Of a stretch of DNA of 64,000 bases, positions 44,065 through 53,931 are shown piece after piece. The notes under the pieces were generated by a model. The model worked only from the letters and a program-made list of their open reading frames with translations, was not told the DNA's origin and searched no databases. The DNA is from Haloarcula sp. CBA1127 (lineage in GTDB: Archaea; Halobacteriota; Halobacteria; Halobacteriales; Haloarculaceae): NCBI RefSeq assembly GCF_001485575.1, contig NZ_BCNB01000002.1, positions 248,001-312,000 of the forward strand, given 5' to 3'. The translations under genes were made by a program, and so were the position numbers. Each line of letters opens with the position of its first letter. The stretch's first letter is position 1.

Positions 44065-46599
44065 ATGAGTTCGAACTCGCTGCCGTCAGAGGCGAAGACA
44101 GTAATCATCGGTGGCGGTATCGTCGGAAACAGTCTCGCGTATCACCTCGCCCGGATGGGGCGAGAAGACATCGCAATTCTGGACAAGGGGCCGTTGCCCG
44201 ACCCCGGTGGCTCGACGGGTCACGCCTCGAACTTCCTGATGCCGGTGGAACACTCCAAAGAGATGACCCACCTCACCCGGCGGAGCATCGAGCAATACAG
44301 GGACATGGACACGTTCACCAACAGCGGCGGTATCGAGGTGGCACGCACCGAGGAACGGGTCGAGGAGCTGAAACGGCGCGTTCAGTCGGCGAAGGCGTGG
44401 GGAGAACCGGCAGAGCTGTTGACCCCCGAAGAAGTCGAAGCGCTCGTACCCTACGTCAACACCGACCTCATCAAGGCAGGGTTCTACAGCACCGGCGCCG
44501 GGACGTGCGACCCGCTCCGGGCCGGTGAAGTGATGCGAGCGCGGGCGGACGAGTACACTGACGGGGGTCTGCACGTCTCGCCCAACACCGAAGTGCTCGA
44601 CCTTCACGTCGAAAACGGGTCGATACAGGCGATCGAGACCGACCGTGGGACGATATCGGCCGACGAGGTGGTCATCGCAGCGGGGCTCTGGAGCCCGAAG
44701 ATCGCCGAGATGGCCGGTGTCGATATTCCGCTGACACCGGCAGTCCACCAGATGGTCAGCGTCGGCCCGATTTCCTTCTTCGAGGACTACGAGGGCGAAA
44801 TCTCGTTCCCGGTCGTCCGCGACATGGACACACAGATGTACGAGCGCCAGCACGGGAACGACCTCGAAGTGGGGTCGTATCAGCACCGGCCGATACTCTG
44901 GGACGTCGAGGACATCCCGTCCATTGACGAAGCGCCGCTGTCGCCGACGCAGCCGCCGCTGACCGACGACGCGTTCGAGCAGTCGATGGCCGATGCACTG
45001 GAAATCGTCCCGGAACTCCTCGACGACCCCGAGGCTGGCATCCGCCACGAAATCGACGGCCTGCTTTCGCAGACACCAGACGGTGCGCCGCTTCTGGGCC
45101 CGCTGCAGGATGTCGACGGGCTCTGGTCGTGTGCCGCAATCTGGATTAAGGAGGCCCCGGCCATCGGCGAGGCGGTCGCCCAGTGGATGACGCGTGGGTG
45201 GTCGGATATCGACCTCCACGGGGCCGACGTGAACCGGTTCTACGAGTACGGGACCTCCCGCTCGTTCGTCAAAGACCGGGCCAGCGAAGGCTTCCAGAAG
45301 ATATACGATATCGTCCACCCGGCCGAGCAGTACCAGTCGGCGAGGGAACTCCGGACGAGCCCGTTCTACGAGAAACAGGCCGACCTCGACGCGGAGTTCT
45401 TCGAGGCGGCGGGCTGGGAACGGCCGCAGTGGTACGAGTCGAACAGCGACCTGCTGGACCGGTACGAGGACGAACTCGCCGAGTTCCAGCGGCCGAACGA
45501 GTGGGACTCGCGGTGGTGGTCGCCGATCATCCTCGCGGAGCATCTCCACACCCGCGAACACGTGTCGATGATCGGCGACATGGGCTTCAGCATCTTCGAC
45601 TTCCGCGGGTCGGACGTCGTCGACTACCTCGAACGGATGGCTGTGGGCCGCATCGATGTCGACGTTGACAAGACCGTGTACACGCCGATACTCGCCGAGA
45701 ACGGCGGCTTCATCTCGGACCTGACTATCGCCCGCCTCGGTCCCGAACACTACCGGATCGTCACCGGCGGCGCGGCGGGCGGGTCCGACCGGGCCTGGTT
45801 CGGCGACCACATCCCGGACGACGCCGACGTGACGATGATCGACCGGTCCGAGTCGCTGTGCACCCTGGGCGTCTGGGGACCGAACGCCCGCGATATGGTC
45901 GACAGCGTTACCGAAGAGGACATGTCCCACGACGCGTTCGAGCCGTACACGGCACAGGAAATCACGGTCGGCGAGGTCGATGCCTGGGCGATGCGGCTCT
46001 CCTACATCGGCGAGCAGGGCTGGGAGATTTACGCACCGATGGGTCAGGGCCGCCGGCTCTGGGACGTGCTCTGGGAGGCCGGCCAGGACCACAACGTCCG
46101 ACCGGCCGGCATGGGCGTCTACGGGACGACCGGCCGCCTGGAGAAGGGGTATCGGTTGTTCGGGCACGAACTCGAACTGGAGTACAACCCAGCGGAAGCG
46201 GGGCTAACCTTCCACGGCGTCAAGAACGCCGATTTCATCGGGAAAGAGGCCTACGCCGAGGCTATCGACGAAGAGAATACGGCCACGCTGTGTACGCTGT
46301 CCGTCGACGACCACGCTCCTGAGGGCGGCGAGCGACGCTTCATGCTCGGCAACGAACCGGTCCTCGACGGGAACGGGGATGTTCTGGTCGACGACAAGGG
46401 TCGTCGGTCCTACGTCACAAGCGCCGGGACCGGTCCGAGCGTCGGCGAACATCTTCTCATGGCGTACCTCCCGCAGTCCCACGCCGAGGAGGGGCAGAGC
46501 CTCCAGGTCGAGTACATGGGACAGCAGTATCCGGTGACGGTCGAAGTTGTCGGGAGCCGGCCGCTGTTCGACCCGGAGAACGAGCGCATCAGGAGCTAG
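44065..46599 (+). CDS. Dimethylglycine/sarcosine dehydrogenase-family flavoprotein (copy 1)
   Basis: The protein has 844 residues from the ATG at 44065. The N-terminal half is a DAO-type FAD oxidoreductase with the dinucleotide motif 'VIIGGGIVGNSLAYHLAR' and the segment 'GGSTGHASNF'. Its H53 occupies the place of the histidine that binds FAD covalently in dimethylglycine dehydrogenases. The C-terminal half (from about 430) is a glycine-cleavage T-protein (GCV_T) domain that binds tetrahydrofolate ('GFSIFDFRGSDVVDYLERM', 'SYIGEQGWEIYAP', 'LEKGYRLFGHELE'). The enzyme would oxidise N-methyl groups of dimethylglycine, sarcosine or a related amine and pass the carbon to folate. The ETF genes follow at once, naming the electron acceptor. 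Confidence 0.87.
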   Translation: MSSNSLPSEAKTVIIGGGIVGNSLAYHLARMGREDIAILDKGPLPDPGGSTGHASNFLMPVEHSKEMTHLTRRSIEQYRDMDTFTNSGGIEVARTEERVEELKRRVQSAKAWGEPAELLTPEEVEALVPYVNTDLIKAGFYSTGAGTCDPLRAGEVMRARADEYTDGGLHVSPNTEVLDLHVENGSIQAIETDRGTISADEVVIAAGLWSPKIAEMAGVDIPLTPAVHQMVSVGPISFFEDYEGEISFPVVRDMDTQMYERQHGNDLEVGSYQHRPILWDVEDIPSIDEAPLSPTQPPLTDDAFEQSMADALEIVPELLDDPEAGIRHEIDGLLSQTPDGAPLLGPLQDVDGLWSCAAIWIKEAPAIGEAVAQWMTRGWSDIDLHGADVNRFYEYGTSRSFVKDRASEGFQKIYDIVHPAEQYQSARELRTSPFYEKQADLDAEFFEAAGWERPQWYESNSDLLDRYEDELAEFQRPNEWDSRWWSPIILAEHLHTREHVSMIGDMGFSIFDFRGSDVVDYLERMAVGRIDVDVDKTVYTPILAENGGFISDLTIARLGPEHYRIVTGGAAGGSDRAWFGDHIPDDADVTMIDRSESLCTLGVWGPNARDMVDSVTEEDMSHDAFEPYTAQEITVGEVDAWAMRLSYIGEQGWEIYAPMGQGRRLWDVLWEAGQDHNVRPAGMGVYGTTGRLEKGYRLFGHELELEYNPAEAGLTFHGVKNADFIGKEAYAEAIDEENTATLCTLSVDDHAPEGGERRFMLGNEPVLDGNGDVLVDDKGRRSYVTSAGTGPSVGEHLLMAYLPQSHAEEGQSLQVEYMGQQYPVTVEVVGSRPLFDPENERIRS

Positions 46600-46641
46600 C
46601 ACACCAGTGAACCGATCGCAACCGAACGAAGGTGACACGAC

Positions 46642-47415
46642 ATGGACACCGTAGCCTGTATCAAACGCGTGCCGGACACCGGCGCGAAGATAACACTGAC
46701 CGATGACGAACAGGAGATAGACACGAGCCATCTGGGGTTCACGATATCGCCCCACGAGGAATGCGCCGTTGAGGAAGCGATCCAGGTGGCCGACGACCAC
46801 GACGGGACGGCCACCGTGCTGTCGCTTGGATCGGCGGACACAGAAGAACAGCTCCGGACCGGGCTCGCGATGACGGCCGACGAGGCGACGCTGCTGGAAA
46901 CCGACGGGGAAGAGTGGCGCCCCCGCAAAACGGCGGCCACCCTTGCAGATGCCCTGAGCGACGACTCCGACACCAACCCGGAGTTCGACCTCCTCCTGTT
47001 CGGCAACGAGTCGGCCGACGTGGCGAACCACCAAGTCGGGGTTCGCGTCGCCGAGCGGCTGGACGTGCCGTTCGTCGCAGGTGTGTCAGACTTGGCGATT
47101 GAGGACTGGACAGCCGTCGCCAAACGCGACGTGACCGGCGGGACCGAGGTGTACGAACTCGACCTCCCGGCGGCCGTTGGCGTCAAAGAGGGGCTCAACC
47201 TACCCCGCTACGCCTCGATGCGCGCCAAGATGCAGGCACGCAAACAGTCGATCGGGCGGCAGGACCCGGTCGCCGTTGAGTTCGACGGAGGAATCGAGAA
47301 AGTCCGGTTAGAAGCGCCAGAAAGCACGGAGGGCGCGGCCGAGGTGCTCGGCGAGGGACCGGACGCCGTGCCTGCAGTCGTCGACCTGCTCCGCGACGAC
47401 CTGGAGGTGATCTGA
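46642..47415 (+). CDS. etfB: Electron transfer flavoprotein, beta subunit
   Basis: This 257-residue protein of normal length has the EtfB/FixA start 'DTVACIKRVPDTGAKI', the central 'SPHEECAVEEAIQVADDH', and the signature-like 'VKEGLNLPRYASMRAKMQAR' region. ETF accepts electrons from flavin dehydrogenases and binds AMP in the beta subunit. It lies 42 bp after the dehydrogenase and 2 bp before etfA, so the three form an operon. The ETF-quinone oxidoreductase is not in the window. Confidence 0.93.
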   Translation: MDTVACIKRVPDTGAKITLTDDEQEIDTSHLGFTISPHEECAVEEAIQVADDHDGTATVLSLGSADTEEQLRTGLAMTADEATLLETDGEEWRPRKTAATLADALSDDSDTNPEFDLLLFGNESADVANHQVGVRVAERLDVPFVAGVSDLAIEDWTAVAKRDVTGGTEVYELDLPAAVGVKEGLNLPRYASMRAKMQARKQSIGRQDPVAVEFDGGIEKVRLEAPESTEGAAEVLGEGPDAVPAVVDLLRDDLEVI

Positions 47416-47417
47416 CT

Positions 47418-48386
47418 GTGATACTGACCCTCGTCGAACACGCGGGCGGGAGCCCCGAAGAGTCCTCGCTGGAGGCGCTCACGCTGGCCCGAGAACTGTC
47501 GACGGCGACCGATGCGTCGCTCGAAGCCGTCGCGTTCGGCGCTGAATCGGCGGCACTCAGGGAGGAACTCGGCGACTACGGTATCGAGACAGTCCACCGC
47601 GTCGCCGACGACCGACTGGACACGTACGCACCGGAGGCCTGGGCGGAGAGTATCGCGCAGTTACTCGATACTACGGACACGGACGCAGTCGTCGCCCCGG
47701 GGACTGACCGCGGACAGGAGGTGCTGGCCCACGTCGGTGCCAAGTGTGACCTGCCGATGGCGGCCAACTGTCTCGACGTCGAGGCCGGCGACGTGTACGA
47801 ACTGTCGCGCCAGCGATGGGGTGGTAGCCTCGTCGAACACGCACGTCTTGACGGTGACCCGAAACTACTGACGGCGGCGCCACACGAGTTTTCGCCAGAG
47901 ACGGTGACAGCGACCGCTGAGACAGCAGTCCAGCCGTTCGAGCCGTCGCTTGAGGAGAGCGCGTTCCGGGTCACCGTCGACCGCGTCGAGGAGTCCGGCG
48001 AGACCGGTGTGTCGCTCGGTGAGGCCCGCGTCGTGGTCGGTGGCGGGCGCGGCGTCGGCAGCCCAGAGGACTACGACAAACTGGAGACGCTGGCCGAGAG
48101 CCTCAGTGGAACCGTCGGCGCGTCACGGGCCGCGGTCAACGAGGGCTGGCGACCGCACGACGACCAGATCGGACAGACAGGAACGAAGATCAGCCCGGAC
48201 CTCTACGTCGCCTGTGGCATCAGCGGTGCAGTGCAGCACATGGTGGGCTGCAAGGGCGCGGACAACATCCTGGCGATCAACACCGATCCGGAGGCGGCCA
48301 TCATGCAGAAGGCCGACTACGCCGTCGTCGGCGACCTCCACGAGGTCGTACCGGAACTGAACGACGCGCTCGCCAACGAGCGCTGA
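47418..48386 (+). CDS. etfA: Electron transfer flavoprotein, alpha subunit
   Basis: This 322-residue protein starts with GTG at 47418. The C-terminal FAD-binding domain is well conserved: 'VVGGGRGVGSPEDYDKLETL', 'GQTGTKISPDLYVACGISGA' and 'AINTDPEAAIMQKADYAVVG'. The alpha subunit holds the redox-active FAD of the heterodimer with EtfB. The context makes it the electron acceptor for the neighbouring dimethylglycine dehydrogenase-family enzymes. Confidence 0.95.
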   Translation: MILTLVEHAGGSPEESSLEALTLARELSTATDASLEAVAFGAESAALREELGDYGIETVHRVADDRLDTYAPEAWAESIAQLLDTTDTDAVVAPGTDRGQEVLAHVGAKCDLPMAANCLDVEAGDVYELSRQRWGGSLVEHARLDGDPKLLTAAPHEFSPETVTATAETAVQPFEPSLEESAFRVTVDRVEESGETGVSLGEARVVVGGGRGVGSPEDYDKLETLAESLSGTVGASRAAVNEGWRPHDDQIGQTGTKISPDLYVACGISGAVQHMVGCKGADNILAINTDPEAAIMQKADYAVVGDLHEVVPELNDALANER

Positions 48387-48434
48387 GAGGACCGGCCTTC
48401 AGGTTACAGGGAGATGAGGGCTGGCCGACTCGAC

Positions 48435-48614
48435 TCACTCCTCGACAACATAGTCCCCGAAGTTGTCGATGCTTCCCACCGGCGGCGCACCGAAGGCAAG
48501 CCAGCCGTGTATTTCGTCAGTGTAGTTACAGAGCTTCCGGACCTCAGTATCACAGGTGTTGAACTGTTCCGTGGACACCGTCGCTGGCTGGGCGATTTCG
48601 TACGAAGATGCCAT
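48435..48614 (-). CDS. Small protein of unknown function
   Basis: This 59-residue frame starts at the ATG at 48614 (alternative at 48629). Composition is protein-like and acidic at the end ('GDYVVEE'), with two cysteines and a short 'GWLAFGAPPVGSIDNFG' segment. It lies between and opposite to etfA and the cyclohydrolase gene, convergent with etfA. It has no recognised family. Confidence 0.45.
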   Translation of the reverse strand: MASSYEIAQPATVSTEQFNTCDTEVRKLCNYTDEIHGWLAFGAPPVGSIDNFGDYVVEE

Positions 48615-48766
48615 ACACTGTTTTGACACAGTCTGTCCATAGCCATTGTGACGGTAGGGCCCACATGGCGTCCGAATACCTTCAGGGAAATCATTAGGCG
48701 AATGGGCTGAGAGTGCCGCAGTATGGACAATCGATCACCAGAGATGAGCGACGTTGTGTCCGACAG

Positions 48767-49360
48767 ATGACGTTTGCGGACCAGCCAATTGGTGAGTTTC
48801 TCGACGACGTCGCGTCGGGGCAGGTGACCCCAAGCGGCGGTGCAGTCGCGGCCGTCGGCGGCGCGATGGGCGCGGCGCTCTGTGAGATGGTCTGTATCCA
48901 CACTGCCAGCACAGACGGCTCCAGTGTAGAGTCCGGTGAGCTATCGACGCTGGCGGACGCTCTGGCCGACTGCCGGGAACGGCTGCTTGACCTCGCTGAC
49001 GAGGACGCGGTAGCGGTTGACGCGGTTGGGGCCGCGTTCGAGTCCGGAGACGACGCCCGGGTTCAGGCGGCTTCGAAGCGCTCGACGGAGGTGCCACTGG
49101 AGACGGCCGAGGTCTGTCTCGATGTCGTCGAGCACGCCCGCACGGTGACTACGAAGGGGACAGCGGTCGCCGTCCCGGACGCGGCGGTCGGGGCGATGCT
49201 CGCGGCGGCGGCACTACAGGCGTCCGTCTCGACTGTTCGGGCCAATCTCGACATGATAGACGACGAATCATTCGTGGCAGCCATGAAACGGCGGGCAGAC
49301 GAGACAGAAGCGGCCGGCGAAGCGGCGCTCGACGAAGCGGTCGCAAACGCGGAGCGGTGA
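48767..49360 (+). CDS. Methenyltetrahydrofolate cyclohydrolase (FTCD cyclodeaminase-like)
   Basis: The protein has 197 residues from the ATG at 48767. It matches the cyclodeaminase/cyclohydrolase domain (FchA type): 'FADQPIGEFLDDVASGQVTP', the glycine-rich 'SGGAVAAVGGAMGAALCEMV', helical repeats and 'AVPDAAVGAMLAAAALQASV'. Such proteins hydrolyse 5,10-methenyl-THF to 10-formyl-THF (or deaminate formimino-THF). Because it faces a convergent formate-THF ligase and lies beside folate-linked dehydrogenases, the cyclohydrolase role is more likely than histidine breakdown. All-alpha fold, normal length. Confidence 0.85.
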   Translation: MTFADQPIGEFLDDVASGQVTPSGGAVAAVGGAMGAALCEMVCIHTASTDGSSVESGELSTLADALADCRERLLDLADEDAVAVDAVGAAFESGDDARVQAASKRSTEVPLETAEVCLDVVEHARTVTTKGTAVAVPDAAVGAMLAAAALQASVSTVRANLDMIDDESFVAAMKRRADETEAAGEAALDEAVANAER

Positions 49361-49444
49361 GCGGCGTCCCTTTGTCGACTGCTGGGCGGTGTCCGTTGAA
49401 AGTCGAGGCGGCGAAACGCGAAGGCTGGAACGCAGGACCGGGTT

Positions 49445-51190
49445 TCAGAACAGGCCCGAAATGTTCCCGTCCTCGTCGATGTCCATGTCGGCCGCGGCCG
49501 GCCGGGCCGGTAGGCCGGGCATGGTGAGCGCGTCGGCCGTGAGAGCGACCAGGAAGCCCGCGCCGGCGGATGGGTACACTTCGCTGATTTCGAGTTCCCA
49601 GCCCTCCGGCGCACCCTTCTGACTCGCGTCGTCGCTCAGCGAGTGGAAGGTCTTGGACATAACGACCGGGTAATCGTCGAAGTCAAGCTCGTTCATCTGC
49701 TCGATATCGTCGAGCGCGCCGCCGGTGTATTTCACGTCGTCAGCGCCGTAAATCTCGGTCGCGACGGTGTGGATCTTCTCCTTGATGCTGTCCTCGTCGT
49801 CGTACAGCATCCGGAAGTCATCCTCGTTGCTCTCCTCGGTGGCCTCGATGACGTTCTCCGCGAGGTCGACGCCGCCTTCGCTCCCGTCGGAGAAGACGTT
49901 CGACTCTGCGGCACGGACACCGAGGTCCTCACGGCAGTGGTCCAGCACGGCCTGAATCTCCTCGTCGGTGTCGTCCGGGAAGCGGTTGACGGAGACGACG
50001 ACCGGGACGCCGAACTTCTGAAGGTTCGTCGCGTGCTTGTCGAGGTTCGAGAAGCCCGCTTCGACGGCTTCGACGCCGGCTTCGTCGATTTCGTCGTAGT
50101 CGACCGGCCATTGGTCGAGTCCGTGGTATTTGAGCGCGCGGACCGACGCCACCAGCACGACGGCGTTCGGCGTCATATCGCCTTTGCGACAGACCACATC
50201 CATGAACTTCTCGGCTCCCAGGTCGGAGCCGAAGCCGGCCTCAGTGACGAGGTAGTCGCCCATGCCGAATGCGGTCTTGTCGGCGACCAGCGAGTTCGTC
50301 CCGTGAGCAATGTTCGCGAACGGCCCGCCGTGGACCAGTGCCGGCGTCCCCTCGATAGTCTGGACGACGTTCGGTTTGATCGCATCCCGGAGAAGCATGG
50401 TTGCTGGGCCGGTCGCCTCAATGTCCTCGACGGTCACCGGGTCGCCGTCTTCGTCGTAAGCGACGATGATGCGACTGACCCGTTGTTTGAGGTCTCCGAT
50501 ATCGCTGGCCAGACAGAGGACTGCCATCAGCTCGGAGGCCGCCGTCAAAATGAAGCTATCCTCTCGCGGGGTCCCACCGGTTTTCCCGCCGAGGCCGACG
50601 ACTGTCTCCCGGAGCGCGCGGTCGTTCATGTCGATAGCGCGCGGCCAGGAGACGTTGTTGATGTCGATGTCCAGATCGTCGCCCTGCGAGATTTTCGCGT
50701 CAAGCATCGCGGCGATGAGGTTGTGCGCGGAGGTGAGCGCGTGGAGGTCGCCGGTGAAATGGAGGTTGATGTCCTCCATCGGAAGGACCTGCGACCGGCC
50801 GCCGCCTGCCGCACCGCCCTTGACACCGAACACCGGGCCAAGCGACGGTTCCCGGATGGCGATCATTGCTTCCTCGCCGACGTGATTGAGCGTTTGCCCA
50901 AGACCCACAGTAGTTACCGTCTTCCCTTCGCCTTTCGGCGTCGGCGTCATCCCGGTTACCAACACAAGGTTCTGCTCCCTGTTTTCGGCCTGCTCGCGGA
51001 GGCGCTCGATGGCGTGTTGTTTGACTTTCGCGGTGTATTCGCCGAAGTACTGGAGGTCGTCGAGGCCGAGTCCCCACGGTTCGACCAGTTCCCAGATCGG
51101 CTCCATGTCGGTCGACTGGGCGATGTCGTAGTCCGTCGGAATCGGCTCCTGTGTTTCTTCGGTCGCGGATTGCTCATCCTGTGAAGACAT
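49445..51190 (-). CDS. fhs: Formate-tetrahydrofolate ligase
   Basis: The protein has 581 residues from the ATG at 51190. The frame continues a further 103 codons upstream (start at 51499), but that part overlaps the folCP promoter and is unrelated. Motifs: the ATP loop 'TPTPKGEGKTVTTVGLGQTL', 'KGGAAGGGRSQVLPMEDINL', 'TEAGFGSDLGAEKF' and 'VVSVNRFPDDTDEE'. The enzyme links formate, ATP and THF to give 10-formyl-THF, or in reverse makes ATP and formate. Beside demethylating enzymes the reverse, ATP-yielding direction is attractive. A TATA-like 'cattattacg' lies about 25 bp upstream of the start. Confidence 0.95.
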   Translation of the reverse strand: MSSQDEQSATEETQEPIPTDYDIAQSTDMEPIWELVEPWGLGLDDLQYFGEYTAKVKQHAIERLREQAENREQNLVLVTGMTPTPKGEGKTVTTVGLGQTLNHVGEEAMIAIREPSLGPVFGVKGGAAGGGRSQVLPMEDINLHFTGDLHALTSAHNLIAAMLDAKISQGDDLDIDINNVSWPRAIDMNDRALRETVVGLGGKTGGTPREDSFILTAASELMAVLCLASDIGDLKQRVSRIIVAYDEDGDPVTVEDIEATGPATMLLRDAIKPNVVQTIEGTPALVHGGPFANIAHGTNSLVADKTAFGMGDYLVTEAGFGSDLGAEKFMDVVCRKGDMTPNAVVLVASVRALKYHGLDQWPVDYDEIDEAGVEAVEAGFSNLDKHATNLQKFGVPVVVSVNRFPDDTDEEIQAVLDHCREDLGVRAAESNVFSDGSEGGVDLAENVIEATEESNEDDFRMLYDDEDSIKEKIHTVATEIYGADDVKYTGGALDDIEQMNELDFDDYPVVMSKTFHSLSDDASQKGAPEGWELEISEVYPSAGAGFLVALTADALTMPGLPARPAAADMDIDEDGNISGLF

Positions 51191-51506
51191 CTCGACTAGC
51201 ATTTCCCTGCACCGTCGTAATAATGTTAGTGAAGCTGACACTACCGGGATAGGATGTGTTCGAGATGCCGTTGCAGACCTCGGAAGCCACATCATGTATC
51301 TCGGCTTACGAGAGTAGTTCTCAGACCCGGGAGCAGGCCGGACAGTAGCGGCCGCGAAGTCAAGATTTGGGAGGGTACTTGACCGGTGTCTCAGGTCCAG
51401 TATTGGGCGTTTGTCCCGATTCAGCCCGAGTTGGCATCGGTTCGCACTGTCGAAACAGGTTCTCTCTGGCGATAAATTAATCAAGCCGCCGCCGCCCAAT
51501 TGTGCT
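51191..51506. other. Divergent intergenic region, fhs / folCP
   Basis: These 316 bases hold the promoters of both folate genes: a TATA-like element near 51211-51222 for fhs (minus) and one at 51471-51480 for folCP (plus). Shared regulation of the two genes is possible. No other feature was seen. Confidence 0.5.
51471..51480 (+). promoter_or_regulatory. TATA box for the folC-folP fusion gene
   Basis: 'gataaattaa' ends 26 bp before the ATG at 51507, which supports that start and a leaderless mRNA. Confidence 0.55.
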
Positions 51507-53906
51507 ATGGAGTACCACGAGTCGGCGGACTACCTGCAGTCGCTACAGCGTCGTCGGCCCAAGTTGGGGACCGATACGACGGCGCGGATGCTCTCACATC
51601 TCGGTGACCCAGACGGCAGTTTCGACAGCGTACAGATCGCTGGGTCGAACGGAAAGGGAAGCACCGCCCAGATGACCGAGAGTGTGCTCAGAGCCGCCGG
51701 GCTAGATGTCGGCCTGTTCACCTCGCCAGGGTTGAACGGCTTCCGGGAGCAAATCACGGTCAACGGCGGCCGGGTACCGAAAGAGCGGGTGACGGAGTTC
51801 GTCGAACAGATAGCGCCCTGTATCGACCAGTTGGCTGCCGAGGACGACAAGCCGACACATTTCGAGGTACTCACAGCGCTGGCGCTGTATCACTTCGATG
51901 TCGAAGACGTCGACGTGGCAGTCCTAGAAGTCGGTATTGGTGGTCGGTACGACGCAACAAGCGCGGTCGATCCCGTCGCAAGCGCCGTCACTAGCATCAG
52001 TTTAGAGCACACCGACCTGCTCGGCGATACAATCGAGGAGATCGCTTGCGACAAAGGGCAGGTCGCCCCAAGAAACGCCCCGCTCGTGACGGGAACGACC
52101 GGCGCTGCCCTTGATGCAATCCAGGGAATTACCGACACCATCACTGTCGGTGGTGAGGCGGCCGATGTGACCGCCACGGAGAACGGTATGCGCTCGGCTG
52201 TCGAGAACCGTATCTCACTCACGGGCTCGAACTGGGCCCTCGAATCGAACCTCAAGCTGCTCGGACAGCATCAGGCGGAGAACGCTGGCGTTGCCGCGAC
52301 GCTGGCCCGACAGCTTATCGACGTGGACACGGAAACCATCTCCGAGGGGCTGCGGGCCGCGACGCTGCCAGGCCGGTTCGAGATCCGGTCGACCGACCCG
52401 ATGGTGGTCCTCGATGGCTCCCACAACCCCGGTGCGATGGAGACGCTGACAACACTCATCGAGCGATACGAGTACAACGACCTCCACGTGGTCTTCGCCG
52501 CGATGCAGGACAAGGAGTACGAACGGATGATTGCGACGCTTCCGACCGTCGAGACAGCCATCGCCGCGCGCCCGGAAATCGACCGAGCCGCGGGAACCGG
52601 ATCGCTCGCTGCCGCGTTTGAGGGGCAGGCAGCACAGATACAGCAGATTGAGTCCGTCCCCGAAGCCACCGAACGAGCAATAGCTACGGCCGGCGAAGAC
52701 GACTTCGTGCTCGTGGCGGGGTCGCTCTACGCGGTGGCCGAAGCTCGGGACCGTTGGAGTCGGCTGGTCGTTCCAAAGGATAACCTCCAGCAAGCGTCGA
52801 CGGGAGAGACTGCTGGAGCCGGTAGTGACCAACAACTCCACCAGCAGATGCTTTCGGTCACATTGCGGCGCGACCAGGCGGGAGTCGTCAAACAAGAGTT
52901 CGAGGATTGCGGCGGGACCTGTACCTGTTCGACTGTCGGGATGCCGGAGAAACTCGTCGACACGACGCTTTCGGGGACGCCGCGACAGTTTCAACAACTC
53001 ACTGACCGGCTGGCTTCGGCGGGGCTTGGGCTCGGTCACCTCGCCATGCAACTCGAAGATCGGCTATCTGAGCGGTCGTTTCCGCCGCCGTTTGACGGTG
53101 AAGAGGCGGCTGTGATGGGTATTCTCAACGTCACGCCAGATAGTTTCTACGACGGTGGCGAGTACAACCGTCGAGACCTTGCAATCAGTCACGCGGAACA
53201 GATGATCGAATCCGGGGCCGATATCGTCGATATCGGCGGCGAGAGCACGCGTCCTGGGGCAGAGCCGGTGTCTATTGAAACGGAAATTGATCGCGTAGTA
53301 CCGGTCATAGAGGCCGTTTCGTCGCTTGACACGACTGTCTCCGTAGATACCCGAAAGGCTGCCGTCGCTGACGCGGCGCTGGATGCCGGTGCCGACATCG
53401 TCAATGACGTATCGGGACTGTCAGACCCCGAGATGCGGTTCGTGGTTGCCGACCACGATGCGTCCGTTATCCTGATGCATAGCCTGTCTGCGCCAGTGGA
53501 CCCAGGTCGGACTGTGACCTACGACGATGTCGTCGATGACGTGCTTCGAGACCTCACGGAGCAGATACTGCTCGCCGAGCAGGCCGGTATCGACCGTGAA
53601 CAGATTATCATAGACCCCGGCTGCGGGTTCGGGAAAAACGCCGCCGAATCGTTCGAACTTGTCGACCGGCTCCACGAGTTTCAGGCGCTCGGCTGTCCGG
53701 TGTTGGTCGGGCACTCCCGGAAGTCGATGTTTGCCGAGATGAGCGACGCAGAGGCGGACAGGCTGCCGCCGACGCTGGCAACGACAGCGCTTGCCGCTGA
53801 ACGCGGGGCTGACGCCATCAGGGTCCACGACGTCTCCGAGAACAACGCCGTGCTCAAGACCGTTTCAGCGACGGCGGCTCGGCCATCCCAGTTTCGACAA
53901 CAGTGA
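51507..53906 (+). CDS. folCP: Folylpolyglutamate/dihydrofolate synthase fused to dihydropteroate synthase
   Basis: This is a 799-residue bifunctional protein. Residues 1 to about 420 are FolC (Mur ligase-like): 'VQIAGSNGKGSTAQM' ATP loop, 'VGLFTSPGLNGFREQITVNG', 'VAVLEVGIGGRYDATSAVDP' and 'VVLDGSHNPGAMETLT'. From about 530 it is FolP: 'AVMGILNVTPDSFYDGGEY', 'GADIVDIGGESTRPGAEPV', 'VSVDTRKAAVADAALDAGA', 'NDVSGLSDP', 'IDPGCGFGKNAAESFELVDR' and 'LVGHSRKSMF'. FolP joins pABA to the pterin and FolC adds glutamate. This fusion is known in haloarchaea. Together with FolE it supplies folate to the enzymes around it. Confidence 0.95.
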   Translation: MEYHESADYLQSLQRRRPKLGTDTTARMLSHLGDPDGSFDSVQIAGSNGKGSTAQMTESVLRAAGLDVGLFTSPGLNGFREQITVNGGRVPKERVTEFVEQIAPCIDQLAAEDDKPTHFEVLTALALYHFDVEDVDVAVLEVGIGGRYDATSAVDPVASAVTSISLEHTDLLGDTIEEIACDKGQVAPRNAPLVTGTTGAALDAIQGITDTITVGGEAADVTATENGMRSAVENRISLTGSNWALESNLKLLGQHQAENAGVAATLARQLIDVDTETISEGLRAATLPGRFEIRSTDPMVVLDGSHNPGAMETLTTLIERYEYNDLHVVFAAMQDKEYERMIATLPTVETAIAARPEIDRAAGTGSLAAAFEGQAAQIQQIESVPEATERAIATAGEDDFVLVAGSLYAVAEARDRWSRLVVPKDNLQQASTGETAGAGSDQQLHQQMLSVTLRRDQAGVVKQEFEDCGGTCTCSTVGMPEKLVDTTLSGTPRQFQQLTDRLASAGLGLGHLAMQLEDRLSERSFPPPFDGEEAAVMGILNVTPDSFYDGGEYNRRDLAISHAEQMIESGADIVDIGGESTRPGAEPVSIETEIDRVVPVIEAVSSLDTTVSVDTRKAAVADAALDAGADIVNDVSGLSDPEMRFVVADHDASVILMHSLSAPVDPGRTVTYDDVVDDVLRDLTEQILLAEQAGIDREQIIIDPGCGFGKNAAESFELVDRLHEFQALGCPVLVGHSRKSMFAEMSDAEADRLPPTLATTALAAERGADAIRVHDVSENNAVLKTVSATAARPSQFRQQ

Positions 53907-53931
53907 TACCTGTGCAGCCCGAAGAAGGTGT

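Noticed and set aside
44086-46167. Open frame of 693 codons on the minus strand
   Set aside because: Lies fully antisense to dehydrogenase copy 1, which has clear family motifs; the frame is Arg/Val/Asp-rich without any family pattern.
49643-51184. Open frame of 513 codons on the plus strand
   Set aside because: Antisense to formate-THF ligase, which carries all expected motifs.
51191-51499. N-terminal extension of formate-THF ligase
   Set aside because: Would cover the folCP promoter and is not part of the family length; the start at 51190 gives the normal N-terminus.
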